From assembly GCA_937981995.1 (NCBI GenBank), contig CALJNC010000026.1, positions 1 to 64,000 of the forward strand: a DNA stretch of 64,000 nucleotides, in the 5' to 3' direction. Position numbers and translations under genes: made by a program. The notes under the pieces were generated by a model. The model was not told the DNA's origin. It was given only the letters and a program-made list of their open reading frames with translations, and searched no databases. Positions 51,743-61,424 of this stretch are shown here, in pieces (position 1 is the first letter of the stretch; each line of letters begins with the position of its first letter). This stretch comes from an uncultured Chitinophagaceae bacterium (GTDB lineage Bacteria > Bacteroidota > Bacteroidia > Chitinophagales > Chitinophagaceae).

Positions 51743-52756
51743 CTAAGGGAAAGTCCTTAACCAAGTATAGCGCAATAAAACCTCAAGAAAAAGAAGAAGG
51801 ATTCCGATAAAAGCAAAAGGAAAGAACTTCTCACTATACCGTCTGAAAGAATCTATTTCTACTTCGGAGCGTTCTAGTTTGTCAATTTCTTTATAGATGT
51901 TTCTTAGTGCGGTAATATTAGTAGCTCTAAAATATTTTCCACCGGTTTGAGTTGATATTTTTTTAAGTAGCTCTTCGTCAATGCGTACTTCTTTTTCTAC
52001 CATTACAATATTCCCAAAACGATCTTGATCAGGAGATAGCGCTTTGCCAATAGTTCCAACACCTATCGTATATACTCTTGCTTTATAAGTTTTTGCAATT
52101 TCTAAGGCCGTCATAGGGTCAATCAAGCCGCTATTGTTTTCGCCGTCAGTTAATAAAATAATTACCTTAGAAGCCGCCTTGCTATCCTTCATGCGCGAAA
52201 CCGCTGTACCTAGCCCCATGCCTATTGCCGTACCATCTTTTAGTTGACCAACCTGAGCATTTTTTAACTGCTTGAGCAAAATATTTTTATCAGTGGTAAG
52301 CGGTGCCAATGTAAAACTTTCCCCCGAAAATGTAACCAATCCAATTCGATCGGTCAGGCGAGAATCTATAAACTCTTGTGCTACTTTTTTTGCGGCTTCA
52401 ATACGGTTTGGTTTTAAGTCCTGCGCTAGCATGGATCCTGATATGTCAATACTCAATACGATATCAATACCTTCACTATTGATTTGCTCATTAACGTTAT
52501 AAGACTGAGGACGGGCAATGGCTATTATAATAAATGCCATACTAGCCATTCGCAGCCAAAAAAGTAAAGGCATAAGTCTGGCCTTGCCTTTACCATTTTT
52601 TTGAGGGAGTCCTTCTAGGCTAGATAAAATAAGTGTACTTCGTTTATTCTTTTGTTTTATAAAACGCCAAGCTACCATGGCTGGTATTAATAATAGCAAC
52701 CAAAGCAACCACGGCTGCCCAAACGAAAAATTTCCTATGTTAAATAAGGGTTCCAC
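51743..52756 (-). CDS. batA: BatA-like von Willebrand factor A protein
   Basis: This 337-residue membrane protein has two N-terminal membrane segments, then a VWA domain with a complete MIDAS motif (DISGS at residues 104-108; also TDGENNSG), and a final membrane segment. Bat proteins are linked to oxidative-stress tolerance in some Bacteroidota, but their biochemistry is unclear. The GTG start overlaps the stop of the previous gene by one base (TAGTG). batB, batC and batD, which often follow, are absent here. Confidence 0.87.
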   Translation of the reverse strand: MEPLFNIGNFSFGQPWLLWLLLLIPAMVAWRFIKQKNKRSTLILSSLEGLPQKNGKGKARLMPLLFWLRMASMAFIIIAIARPQSYNVNEQINSEGIDIVLSIDISGSMLAQDLKPNRIEAAKKVAQEFIDSRLTDRIGLVTFSGESFTLAPLTTDKNILLKQLKNAQVGQLKDGTAIGMGLGTAVSRMKDSKAASKVIILLTDGENNSGLIDPMTALEIAKTYKARVYTIGVGTIGKALSPDQDRFGNIVMVEKEVRIDEELLKKISTQTGGKYFRATNITALRNIYKEIDKLERSEVEIDSFRRYSEKFFPFAFIGILLLFLEVLLRYTWLRTFP

Positions 52757-53775
52757 TATCGCTCACTAAGTTTAGGTTCTGATTGTAAATTGTTTTTAAG
52801 AAAAACAGAAGTGCTTTGCACAAATGCCAAAGCGTCTTTGTTACTCTTTACATGTTCTTGCTCGCTTGGTTTGCTTTTGGCAAATTTTACCAAGTCGGCT
52901 GTTAAGAAAATAGTACGCAGCTTTTCTAATTCTTCTTGGCGTCCTTTATACTTTTTCTTTTGCAAATATTTTTTCACATCGGTAATGATTTCTTGAGACG
53001 TTTTTTCAAAACAATCAATCTCAAACGCATCTTCAATGTATGTGCGTACAATATCTGTAAGCCTGGTATGATGTTGTTTTTCTTGATTAGTAAGCCATAA
53101 CTCCTTGGCGCTTAACTTTTGAATTGAATTGGTAGCCGCATCCCAAGGCGCAACGTACTTTGTCTTTATTTTTATCGGTTTCTTCTCGCGGTTCTTAAGT
53201 TTTTTAAGGGTGATATAGACAATCGCAATTAATAACAACAATCCTATGAAGCCCATGATGTGGTATTTCCAAGCGTCCCACCAAGATCGATCTGCTTCAA
53301 TAATCTCATAAATGGGCATGATGGCTTTGCTAGTATCTACTTCAACGGTGTTTACTTGTATGCTTATGGGTTTAGATTGTATTTCATAACTAGCACTACC
53401 ATCAAGCGGAGTAACTTTAAATATGTTGGGTGGTACTACCCATACACCCGAATCAAAATTAGTAAGTATAGTTTCTTGGGTAATTGTAAATTTATTTTGC
53501 TTGCTATTAGTATCAACTTTTTTGCGTTCTACCACCTCAAAATGATTGAAGGTATCATTTACTCTTGGCAGTTGGACTCTGAACTTTTGCAGGTCAAATG
53601 TCAATTCATTTTTATAAGAAATGTGATCTCCAATGATTATTTTTTTTGAGTTTACTGAGGTGTTCACTTTTACCTCTTGGGAAAATCCTATCAAAGGAAA
53701 AACCAAAAAGAGTAATATTGAAAGGATTCTTTTATAAGAATATAATACAAATTGTATGTTTTGTTTCATTTTCAT
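52756..53775 (-). CDS. BatD-like single-pass membrane protein (DUF58-batA linker gene)
   Basis: This 339-residue protein has a signal peptide (YKRILSILLFLVFPLIGFSQ), a beta-rich periplasmic part (EVKVNTSVNSKKIIIGDHISYKNELTF) and a membrane segment near residue 175 (IMGFIGLLLLIAIVYITL). A cytosolic basic tail of about 140 residues follows. The first part recalls BatD-like and DUF4381-like proteins that occur between DUF58 and batA genes. Overlapping stop/start codons (TAATG) on both sides suggest coupling. Confidence 0.75.
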   Translation of the reverse strand: MKMKQNIQFVLYSYKRILSILLFLVFPLIGFSQEVKVNTSVNSKKIIIGDHISYKNELTFDLQKFRVQLPRVNDTFNHFEVVERKKVDTNSKQNKFTITQETILTNFDSGVWVVPPNIFKVTPLDGSASYEIQSKPISIQVNTVEVDTSKAIMPIYEIIEADRSWWDAWKYHIMGFIGLLLLIAIVYITLKKLKNREKKPIKIKTKYVAPWDAATNSIQKLSAKELWLTNQEKQHHTRLTDIVRTYIEDAFEIDCFEKTSQEIITDVKKYLQKKKYKGRQEELEKLRTIFLTADLVKFAKSKPSEQEHVKSNKDALAFVQSTSVFLKNNLQSEPKLSER

Positions 53776-54650
53776 TATCTACCCTTAAAAAATCCTTTTA
53801 GTGGTTTAATATAATCTTCAGAAGTACTTACAGATATTATATCTGCTCCTGATTTTTTAAAACAATCTTTAATGGCCTCTGTTCTTTTTTCGAAACGTTC
53901 ATTATAAAATTTACGTAAATTGTTCATTGATGTATCTAACCAAATTTCTTGACCACTTTCACTATCTTGTACTTTTACTAAACCAATATTAGGTAGTTCT
54001 TTATCTCGTTGGTCATATACCTGCACACCTATAATGTCATGGCGTTTTTTAGCAATTTGAAGGCTTTGTTTAAAATCAGGACTAATAAAATCACTTAATA
54101 TAAAAGCAATACTTCGCTTTTTGATTACATTGTTTAAATAGCGCAAAGCCTCTTCAATATTGGTGTTGGCGCCTTTGTGGGCTTCCACTGTCAATAACTG
54201 TCGTATAATATATAGTATGTGCCCTTTTCCTTTTTTGGGAGGGATAAAAAGCTCCACCTTATCTGAGAAAAATAGTACGCCTACTTTGTCATTATTACTT
54301 AATGCGCTAAAGGCTAAGGTGGCGCAAAGCTCTGTTATGGTATCTCGTTTTTTTTGGCTTGTGCCAAATAAAGAACTAGCACTTACATCAACTAAAAGCA
54401 TAAGAGTAAGCTCTCGTTCTTCTTCAAATATTTTGATATGAGGTTCGTTATATCGAGCCGTTACATTCCAATCTATACTTCTTACATCATCGCCATATTG
54501 ATATCCTCTTACTTCGCTAAAGCTCATACCACGCCCTTTAAAAGCCGTGTGATACTCTCCACTAAAAATATGATTAGAGAGCCCCTTGGTTTTTATTTCA
54601 ATCTGCCTAACTTTTTTTAGGAGTTCTGATATGTTAGTTGTGTTGCTCAA
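53775..54650 (-). CDS. DUF58 family protein
   Basis: This 291-residue cytosolic protein is a VWA-like relative with the DUF58 hallmark FSGEYHTAFKGRGMSFSEVRGYQYGDDVRSIDWNVTARY. The usual partners are a MoxR ATPase and BatA-type proteins. Its start is TTG at 54650, with no suitable ATG until residue 42. It lies 11 bases after moxR. Confidence 0.92.
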   Translation of the reverse strand: MSNTTNISELLKKVRQIEIKTKGLSNHIFSGEYHTAFKGRGMSFSEVRGYQYGDDVRSIDWNVTARYNEPHIKIFEEERELTLMLLVDVSASSLFGTSQKKRDTITELCATLAFSALSNNDKVGVLFFSDKVELFIPPKKGKGHILYIIRQLLTVEAHKGANTNIEEALRYLNNVIKKRSIAFILSDFISPDFKQSLQIAKKRHDIIGVQVYDQRDKELPNIGLVKVQDSESGQEIWLDTSMNNLRKFYNERFEKRTEAIKDCFKKSGADIISVSTSEDYIKPLKGFFKGR

Positions 54651-54661
54651 TGCGTAATTGA

Positions 54662-55663
54662 CTAAGGGACTTCTACAGCATTTAAAATTTCATTTACGAT
54701 CATTTCGCTCGTCATGTTTTCAGCTTCAGCTTCGTAAGTGATGCCTACACGGTGACGCATTACATCTTGACATACAGCACGCACATCCTCAGGTATTACA
54801 TAACCTCTGCGCTTGATAAACGCATACGCTTTACTTGCCAATGCGAGGTTGATACTTGCTCTAGGTGATCCGCCATAGGCAATTAATGGTTTTAGCTTAG
54901 CTAAGTTGTATTCTTCAGGATTTCGAGTTGCAAAAACAATATCAATAATATACTTTTCAATTTTTTCATCCATATAAACCTCTTGCACTAGCTTTCTTGC
55001 TTCAAGGATATCTTCTTTTGAAACCACTTCATTAATAGGCTGTTGATTTTGTGGTTGAATATTTTGACGAATTATTTGACGCTCTTCCTCACGATTAGGA
55101 TATCCAATGACTACTTTAAGCATAAAACGATCTACCTGTGCCTCAGGTAATGGATATGTTCCTTCTTGTTCAATAGGATTTTGCGTAGCTAAAACCAAAA
55201 ATGGTTTATCAAGTGTAAATGTATTTTCACCAATCGTTACTTGCTTTTCTTGCATAGCCTCTAGCAATGCTGATTGAACTTTAGCCGGAGCACGATTAAT
55301 CTCATCGGCTAAAATAAAGTTGGCAAATATGGGTCCGTGTTTTACCTCAAAGTTATTTTCACGTTGATTATATATCATGGTACCTACTACGTCGGCTGGC
55401 AACAAATCTGGCGTAAATTGGATACGCGAAAATTTAGCGTTTACGGCTGAGGATAAGGAGCGGATAGCTAAGGTTTTTGCCAATCCAGGTACCCCTTCTA
55501 ATAATACATGACCGCCGGCGAGTAAGCCTATTAGCAGTCGCTCTGTCATATATTTTTGACCAACGATTGATTTCGATAACTCCATTTGAAGTAAATCAAT
55601 AAAAGCGCTGTTTTGTTGAATCCGTTCATTCAATTCTCTAATGTCAGGTGATACTGTTTCCAT
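54662..55663 (-). CDS. MoxR family AAA+ ATPase
   Basis: This 333-residue AAA+ ATPase of the MoxR branch has Walker A GVPGLAKT at residues 57-64, Walker B region ILADEINRAPAK, a sensor/arginine-finger segment (LPEAQVDRFMLKV) and the lid with GGSPRASINLALASKAYA. MoxR proteins are thought to act as chaperones for VWA partner proteins. It heads a four-gene minus-strand operon. Confidence 0.93.
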   Translation of the reverse strand: METVSPDIRELNERIQQNSAFIDLLQMELSKSIVGQKYMTERLLIGLLAGGHVLLEGVPGLAKTLAIRSLSSAVNAKFSRIQFTPDLLPADVVGTMIYNQRENNFEVKHGPIFANFILADEINRAPAKVQSALLEAMQEKQVTIGENTFTLDKPFLVLATQNPIEQEGTYPLPEAQVDRFMLKVVIGYPNREEERQIIRQNIQPQNQQPINEVVSKEDILEARKLVQEVYMDEKIEKYIIDIVFATRNPEEYNLAKLKPLIAYGGSPRASINLALASKAYAFIKRRGYVIPEDVRAVCQDVMRHRVGITYEAEAENMTSEMIVNEILNAVEVP

Positions 55664-55900
55664 AGTAAAATATTGAGGTCGTAAAAGTAAGGAACGTCAA
55701 TTTGGAAGGGCGTTAAAGAAGATTAAAATTTTGTGCTTCGTGTATGATTTGTCATACCCTTAGCTTTGGAAATATGCATTTAATTTTTGTTCTATTTCCT
55801 CCAATATTCAAAATTATTTTATATGTTAAGTAAGTTATTGGAGACCAAAATATTTATTTATTGGCTTAATTCTAGCAGCTTCTTATTAATTTTAGGAGTT

Positions 55901-56785
55901 ATGAAATTTAATCTACTACTCATTTTTAGCTTTTTGGCATGTTATACGCTAAGTGCTCAATCCTACCTTCCCATAGAATTTGGTGATACCAAATGGCAGG
56001 TAACTGAAACCACCTCCGCTGGTCAAGGCAGCTTTAATTATTACGCCAAGGATAGTTTGAAGTACACATTTGACGGAAGAATCCATTATAGAGTACAAAA
56101 ACAATTGACGCAAAACTATATACCTGCTGTGGGAGGTTTTTATTTAAGTAATGATACGGCTGGGAAGAAAGTATATTTTTTTAGCGTAGTAGCAAATAAA
56201 GATTATCTGTTATATGATTTTGATGTAAGCGTAGGTGATACAATTAATACAGTTTTTAATCAGCCCAATATTTTGGATACCGTACTGGTTGACTCTATTC
56301 AAAATATAAGTGTAAATGGAGTACAACGCAAGCATGTTTTTGTGCATTCTCTTGTAGCAAATACGGGTGCGGCTAAGGCTTGGATAGAAGGGATTGGCTC
56401 CAGTGGAGATTTGTTATATCCTTCACAAGTTTTGCCAAATAACACTTACACACTAGATTGTCAGGAGTATAATATGACTCGTAATTTTGGTACGCAATTT
56501 AGTTGTACTAAATGGGTTACGGCAGTAAGAGATTTTTCAAAATCATTGATACAGGTTTATCCTAATCCTGCTGTGCATACGCTACATATCAATTCAGATA
56601 AAATAACTGCAGCACGGTATACGGTTAAAGTTTTTAATTTGCAATCAAAGGTGGTAGCAAAATACGATCAACGTATTGAAAGTGCTTTTACTTTAGATAT
56701 ATCTCAGCTAAATGGCGGGGTATACTTCTTGTCTTTGCAATCGGCCAAAGGAGATATTTTTTATAGTAAGTTTTTAAAGCAATAA
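55901..56785 (+). CDS. Small secreted protein with T9SS type A sorting domain
   Basis: The ATG at 55901 follows a TAGGAG ribosome-binding site and starts a clean signal peptide (MKFNLLLIFSFLACYTLSAQ). An in-frame start at 55787 would add 38 unlikely residues. The 294-residue protein has an unclassified beta-rich middle and a C-terminal sorting domain from VYPNPAVHTLHIN to YSKFLKQ. It is probably an extracellular cargo protein of the type IX system. Confidence 0.82.
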   Translation: MKFNLLLIFSFLACYTLSAQSYLPIEFGDTKWQVTETTSAGQGSFNYYAKDSLKYTFDGRIHYRVQKQLTQNYIPAVGGFYLSNDTAGKKVYFFSVVANKDYLLYDFDVSVGDTINTVFNQPNILDTVLVDSIQNISVNGVQRKHVFVHSLVANTGAAKAWIEGIGSSGDLLYPSQVLPNNTYTLDCQEYNMTRNFGTQFSCTKWVTAVRDFSKSLIQVYPNPAVHTLHINSDKITAARYTVKVFNLQSKVVAKYDQRIESAFTLDISQLNGGVYFLSLQSAKGDIFYSKFLKQ

Positions 56786-56787
56786 AA

Positions 56788-56815
56788 AAAACTACTTCTA
56801 TTGAAGTAGCTTTTA
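56788..56815 (+). terminator. Intrinsic terminator after the small T9SS gene
   Basis: CTACTTC-TATT-GAAGTAG is a perfect 7-bp stem with flanking A and T runs. It may also serve convergent yidC. Confidence 0.7.
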
Positions 56816-56835
56816 AGTTTTTACAATTACCGCGT

Positions 56836-58632
56836 TTATTTTCTGCGCTGACTTCTCGATTGAGTTTGTTGCGTTTGTTTTTCTTGCAACTCTTGCATTT
56901 TTTTCATGAACTTATTTTCTTTTTGCGGTTCATTCTTTTTAGCAAGAATCTTAGCTCTAATTTTATCTGGGTCTATAATAAACTTTCTTATAATTACTTG
57001 TAGGCCTAATGTAATCAAGTTAGATACAAAGTAATATAGTGTAAGTGCAGCTGCAAACTTATTAAAGATACCCAAGAACATAATAGGCATAATAAACGGC
57101 ATATACTTCATTACAGGATTGCTTTGATCCATAGTAGCATTGCTCATGCTATATAAGGCTAAAAGGATACTTGTAATAGCAAATAGTATGGTGAATAAAC
57201 TAATATGGTCGCCATACATTGGGATATTAAAAGGCAGTTTTAAAATTGAATCATAAGATGATAAATCTGTAGCCCAAGCAAAACTCTTTTGTCGTAATTC
57301 TATCGCATGCGGGAAGAAGGAGAATAAAGCAAAGAATATAGGCATTTGCAATAAAGCTGGTAAGCAACCTCCCAGAGGGCTTACGCCCGCTGATTTCCAA
57401 AGCTTCATTTGATCCACACCAAAAGCTTGTTTGTCGTCCCCATGTTTCTCCTTTAATTCATCTATCTCAGGCTTTAAGGCCTTCATTTTAGCACTTGATA
57501 CGTAACTTTTATACGTAAAAGGAGACATTAATAAACGGATAATAAATGTAAGAATAATTATTACCACACCCATATTAGAAAATATAGAAGAAAGCCAATT
57601 AAACAATGGAAGGATTAAACCTTTATTGATGTATTTAATAAAACCAAAAATCCCGTAACTCAAAGGCACAATTTCCTGCATATTATTGTCGTAGCTTTTA
57701 AGCAACTTATAATCATTTGGCCCTGTAAAAATTTTAAAGTCTAATTGATCTTTTGGTTTCAAGCTTAGTTTAGCGCTAAAGTTTGAAATAGTAGTCGTGT
57801 CTTCTTTTTCAGAAGGAAAGGAACTTACTTCACCCGAATTAAATGCATCGCCTTGTGGTACAATAGTCGTATTAAAAAAATGCTGTTTAAAACTCAACCA
57901 TTTAATCCCGAGGTTTTCAAAGTTCTCTGTTTTTTTATCGGTTATTGAGTAATAATCGTAGCCATCACCTACCAAATCATAACATACTTGTGTGTAGAGT
58001 GCCTCAGTATATTTTGAACGCTCGGTATGTAAGCTTTGCCCGTTCCAAAATAAGGTCATGTCCTTACTTTTGTCAATGCCACCAGTCGTAACACTTACAT
58101 CCATCATATAGCCTTCTTTAGGTAGTGTGTATGATATACCAAAACCATCCGTATTTGTATAAGAAATAGATTGGCCGCTTGCATCAACTGTACCACTAAA
58201 TCCCTTCTGTTTTGTGTTCTGAGTTAGTCCATTCTTTTGATACTCAAAATCAAAAAAGTTTTTGGCTCCATCAAAAAGAACTAAACTTTTATCTGTTTTG
58301 TTCTCGTAGCTTTTATACGTTTTAAAACTTTTAAGTTCAACTTTGGTTGGATAGGCACCTTGGTTTGTAAATGTTATTTTAAGATTTTCATTTTCAAGGA
58401 TAGATTCCTTGGCTGCAATTACCTCAGTGGTTGTGGCAGTAGTTGAATCTGGTGCAGGACTTTGCAGGGTAGCCAATGAGTCACTACTTGTTTGTTGTAA
58501 ACTATCTTTTACAAGCTCTGTATTTTGAGTTGGATCTTTGGGTTTCTTAGATTCATCTTGTTTATTAAAAACAATCCAAATTACTAGTAGTACCATTAAT
58601 AGTCCAAAACCTATTGCGGAATTTTTGTCCAT
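56836..58632 (-). CDS. yidC: Membrane protein insertase YidC
   Basis: YidC inserts and folds inner-membrane proteins. The 598-residue protein has an N-terminal membrane anchor, a large periplasmic domain (residues 60-330) with a QSISYTNTDGFGISYTLP-type stretch, and five C-terminal membrane segments, including PLFNWLSSIFSNMGVVIIILTFIIRLLMSPFT and SPLGGCLPALLQMPIFFALFSFF. The size is typical for the phylum. A minus-strand -7 box TACCTTTG lies at 58659-58652. Confidence 0.96.
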   Translation of the reverse strand: MDKNSAIGFGLLMVLLVIWIVFNKQDESKKPKDPTQNTELVKDSLQQTSSDSLATLQSPAPDSTTATTTEVIAAKESILENENLKITFTNQGAYPTKVELKSFKTYKSYENKTDKSLVLFDGAKNFFDFEYQKNGLTQNTKQKGFSGTVDASGQSISYTNTDGFGISYTLPKEGYMMDVSVTTGGIDKSKDMTLFWNGQSLHTERSKYTEALYTQVCYDLVGDGYDYYSITDKKTENFENLGIKWLSFKQHFFNTTIVPQGDAFNSGEVSSFPSEKEDTTTISNFSAKLSLKPKDQLDFKIFTGPNDYKLLKSYDNNMQEIVPLSYGIFGFIKYINKGLILPLFNWLSSIFSNMGVVIIILTFIIRLLMSPFTYKSYVSSAKMKALKPEIDELKEKHGDDKQAFGVDQMKLWKSAGVSPLGGCLPALLQMPIFFALFSFFPHAIELRQKSFAWATDLSSYDSILKLPFNIPMYGDHISLFTILFAITSILLALYSMSNATMDQSNPVMKYMPFIMPIMFLGIFNKFAAALTLYYFVSNLITLGLQVIIRKFIIDPDKIRAKILAKKNEPQKENKFMKKMQELQEKQTQQTQSRSQRRK

Positions 58633-58777
58633 AATTTTACGAAAAGTTGCACAAAGGTAAGCTTTAGTTAGTTTAGAAAAGATTGGAGTCTTTAGAAAGC
58701 TTGTGATTTTATGAAAAAATATGGACGAGCGGGTACTGAAGCTTTTGGAAGGTTGAAGGCTATAACGCCTGCAAATA

Positions 58778-60568
58778 CTAGTTTCGGCTCAGTTTTACTG
58801 TTTGAGTGCCGCTAGGAGTAATAATCTTAGCCAGGTAAATACCGCTTGAGTAGTTATAAGGCGATAATTCTATGGAGTCGTTCTTAAATTGTTGTTTCTT
58901 AAGCAGTCTACCTTTTATATCATATAAATGGAGCGAGCCGCTAGTTTTGCTAGTTAGCTTAAAAGTTACATTGCCTATACCCATATTAAAATCACTTGAA
59001 TTGATTACTCGTACTTGATTTTGCGCAGCTTTGATATTTGATGTGTTCAGCGGGAAGCAGTTCCATGCTAAAATACTTTTACTACTAAAGTTATGGCAAA
59101 GGGTTACATAATTAGCACCACCATTTATTACATCATCTGCCAGTATCATAAAACGAGCAGCATCGGGCAGGGTAGAACTATCCGTAAGATAAAATAAGGT
59201 TTCCAACATTAATTCATCAGTTACAGTTCGTCCTAAGTCAGTATATATTTTTTGCATGGCGGCATTCCATACTTCGCCCAAGGCGTACAAGTTACCCGAA
59301 AAAGGGCTTGAGTAATTCGCGCTGGTGGTTGCGGTTCTTCCTTGCCAGGGTCCATTGTTCCCATCCCAGTTAAATACTTTTTGCCAGTTAAAAGGCGATA
59401 AACTTCTTGAGTAGGAAGTAGCAAAATAATCTGCTATGCCTTCATCTAAGGCTGGGCGTTCGGTTCCAAAAAAAGTATTTGCATTAGCGCTCCAGCTTAC
59501 CCCGTGGCTGTACTCATGTATAATTACATCAGCATCTTCGGCATCATCAATTCCGCCATCACCAAATACGATAGTAGGCGCTCCACCATTTCTATTAAAT
59601 ACTGAATTGTCTGCTCCAAATTGTCCGTGGGCATCAGCTTCCAATTGCAAATCCATAAGGGCGTCATAACCTAAAGTAGTTAAGTGATTATGAAAAAGAT
59701 TTATATGATAGGCTACCATACATTCCTCAAAACCATTTTCTGATCTATTAAAGTAAAAATCATTAGTAATCGAATTTGAAGGAGTGGTATTGGGAGCTTC
59801 AAAGTCTTCAATTTTTACGTACTGACTTTCAATAAAAAATTTGTTTACAAAGGTGTCATAGACCGCAGGAATATTTACCGGTATATAAGCCGCACTCATC
59901 CAGCTTAAATCCTGATCATTAGAGTCAACGTAAGGAGTTCCGTATATTTTGGATAAGACGGTAAGTGGGTCTGGATCAAAAACATTGGCATTAATAAACG
60001 TATCAATCCCAAATCGGCGTTGGTGATTCCACTCAGCAAGAAGGTTTCCTGCTGGGTCAATTAATTTAGTATTGTCATAGGTTTTACTCCATGCCTCTTG
60101 TACTTGTACCACCTTTGATGTACTGCCTACTTGATATATAGCCAAGTACTTATTTTTTACAATTTTACCTGCTGGCCAAATATCTTTTATTAGTTTTTGA
60201 TGATTCCAAAAGTTGCGTTCTTTGGTTAAAGAAGCTATGCTTAAGGTAGTATAGTTTCCCAAGCCCTTGGCTATAGATAGTATATTGTTTTTGGTATTGG
60301 TACTTACTTTAATAAAATTAGTGAAAACCGGAAGTTGGTCATAAAGTACATCATAGGTGTAGTGCTTAGAAAAATTACTTTTATTAAAATGCCTTAGCCT
60401 TACTGTAATATTTGGGTTATTTATTTCAGGGATGATTTGTTTAAGCATCTCAGATTGGCGAGTAAACGAATTAGGGAAAATTTTATTGCTAAACATAATA
60501 TTATCCTGTGCAGAAATGGAATTGCACAAAATAAGTATGGTAAGCGTAAGAAGTAAGCTTGTTTTCAC
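58778..60568 (-). CDS. Secreted metallopeptidase (M4/M36-like) with T9SS sorting domain
   Basis: The protein of about 596 residues starts at GTG 60568, which gives a compact signal peptide (VKTSLLLTLTILILCNSISAQ); the open frame continues upstream to 60715 without one. The zinc motif HEYSH is at residues 351-355, and the third-ligand Glu in DEGIADYFATS is about 21 residues later. This fits a fungalysin/thermolysin-like peptidase. An N-terminal propeptide of about 200 residues precedes it. The C-terminal sorting domain contains LYDIKGRLLKKQ and ends GTQTVKLSRN. It is a likely extracellular protease. Confidence 0.8.
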   Translation of the reverse strand: MKTSLLLTLTILILCNSISAQDNIMFSNKIFPNSFTRQSEMLKQIIPEINNPNITVRLRHFNKSNFSKHYTYDVLYDQLPVFTNFIKVSTNTKNNILSIAKGLGNYTTLSIASLTKERNFWNHQKLIKDIWPAGKIVKNKYLAIYQVGSTSKVVQVQEAWSKTYDNTKLIDPAGNLLAEWNHQRRFGIDTFINANVFDPDPLTVLSKIYGTPYVDSNDQDLSWMSAAYIPVNIPAVYDTFVNKFFIESQYVKIEDFEAPNTTPSNSITNDFYFNRSENGFEECMVAYHINLFHNHLTTLGYDALMDLQLEADAHGQFGADNSVFNRNGGAPTIVFGDGGIDDAEDADVIIHEYSHGVSWSANANTFFGTERPALDEGIADYFATSYSRSLSPFNWQKVFNWDGNNGPWQGRTATTSANYSSPFSGNLYALGEVWNAAMQKIYTDLGRTVTDELMLETLFYLTDSSTLPDAARFMILADDVINGGANYVTLCHNFSSKSILAWNCFPLNTSNIKAAQNQVRVINSSDFNMGIGNVTFKLTSKTSGSLHLYDIKGRLLKKQQFKNDSIELSPYNYSSGIYLAKIITPSGTQTVKLSRN

Positions 60569-60720
60569 TGCTATAAAGTTACGGGTTTTCAATGACGAAT
60601 AACCAATTAGCGAATTGCGATTTGTCAGTAGTTTGTCATTTCGAAATGATCGCTGACTCTTTTCGTTAGGGGTAATCGTGTTTTTGAATGGATTTTTTTG
60701 AAACGGATAAATCAATTATT

Positions 60721-61149
60721 TTATTTATTCATTTTGCTTCTTAAAGCTTCAACCAATATAAATTCCTCATCGCTTAATTCACTTTCGTCTATATCAGCTT
60801 CAGGATTAAGGGTAATAATTTGTTCGCTTTCTAATTTTAAGTAAGCAGGAAGTGAGGCATTCATTACTTCACCTTCCGCGCACATATAATAATCTGCCAT
60901 CCATTCCCATAGCTCCAATTGAGTTTGTGTAACTATTGGAATTTCATCTATGATATTTTTAATTGGCTTTATGGAATAGCCTTCAGGTTTTTTATCATGT
61001 ACTTTTTTTACAATACCACTATACATTTTACCTCTTCCAAAAGATACTTCGACCCGTTGCCCTACCTTAACTTTTTCCTGCCACTCAATGGGCACACCAT
61101 AGGTAAAGGTTGCTTTAAGCGGCAAGGGTAAAAGGATGTCTGCGTACAT
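60721..61149 (-). pseudogene. priA: Truncated priA (N-terminal DNA-binding domain only)
   Basis: Intact PriA is a restart helicase of 700-850 residues. This frame codes for only 142. It begins exactly like PriA (MYADILLPLPLKATFTYGVP, VGQRVEVSFGRGKMYSGIV, IVTQTQLELWEWMADYYMCAEGEVMNASLPAYLKLES) and stops after SDEEFILVEALRSKMNK, in the winged-helix region. The helicase with Walker motifs and the Cys-rich zinc region are missing, and no frame downstream carries them; the next 150 bases are non-coding. It could be a deletion remnant or a stand-alone 3'-DNA-binding protein with full priA elsewhere. The upstream small membrane gene is only 5 bases away. Confidence 0.75.
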
Positions 61150-61154
61150 TGGAA

Positions 61155-61424
61155 TTATTTTGTATTATTTTCTTTATTAAAACCAGACAGTAACTCATTG
61201 TCCTCAAGTTTCTCAGGGTCATTTTTTATAGGGAAATAATAATGCCGATACTTATCTGCTAAAACTACTCCAGATAGGATAAGAAAAATAACTAACGTTA
61301 GTAAAAAGAAAAGTAAAGAAGGAAGTTCTTCTATTCCATATAAAATTCTCATGACTTCGCTTATTGCCCCACTGGCAAGAAGGCTTATTAAAATTCGAAC
61401 CCATGTTTTTTTTAGTAATTTCAT
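61155..61424 (-). CDS. Small hypothetical membrane protein
   Basis: This 89-residue protein has two likely membrane segments (VRILISLLASGAISEVMRIL and PSLLFFLLTLVIFLILSGVVLA) followed by a charged tail. It overlaps the acyltransferase stop by 4 bases (ATGA), so it is probably cotranscribed with hisS and the acyltransferase. I do not recognise a family. Confidence 0.55.
   Translation of the reverse strand: MKLLKKTWVRILISLLASGAISEVMRILYGIEELPSLLFFLLTLVIFLILSGVVLADKYRHYYFPIKNDPEKLEDNELLSGFNKENNTK

Noticed and set aside
60569-60715. N-terminal extension of the metallopeptidase
   Set aside because: The frame is open, but the sequence before the GTG at 60568 has no signal peptide character and contains the expected promoter region.
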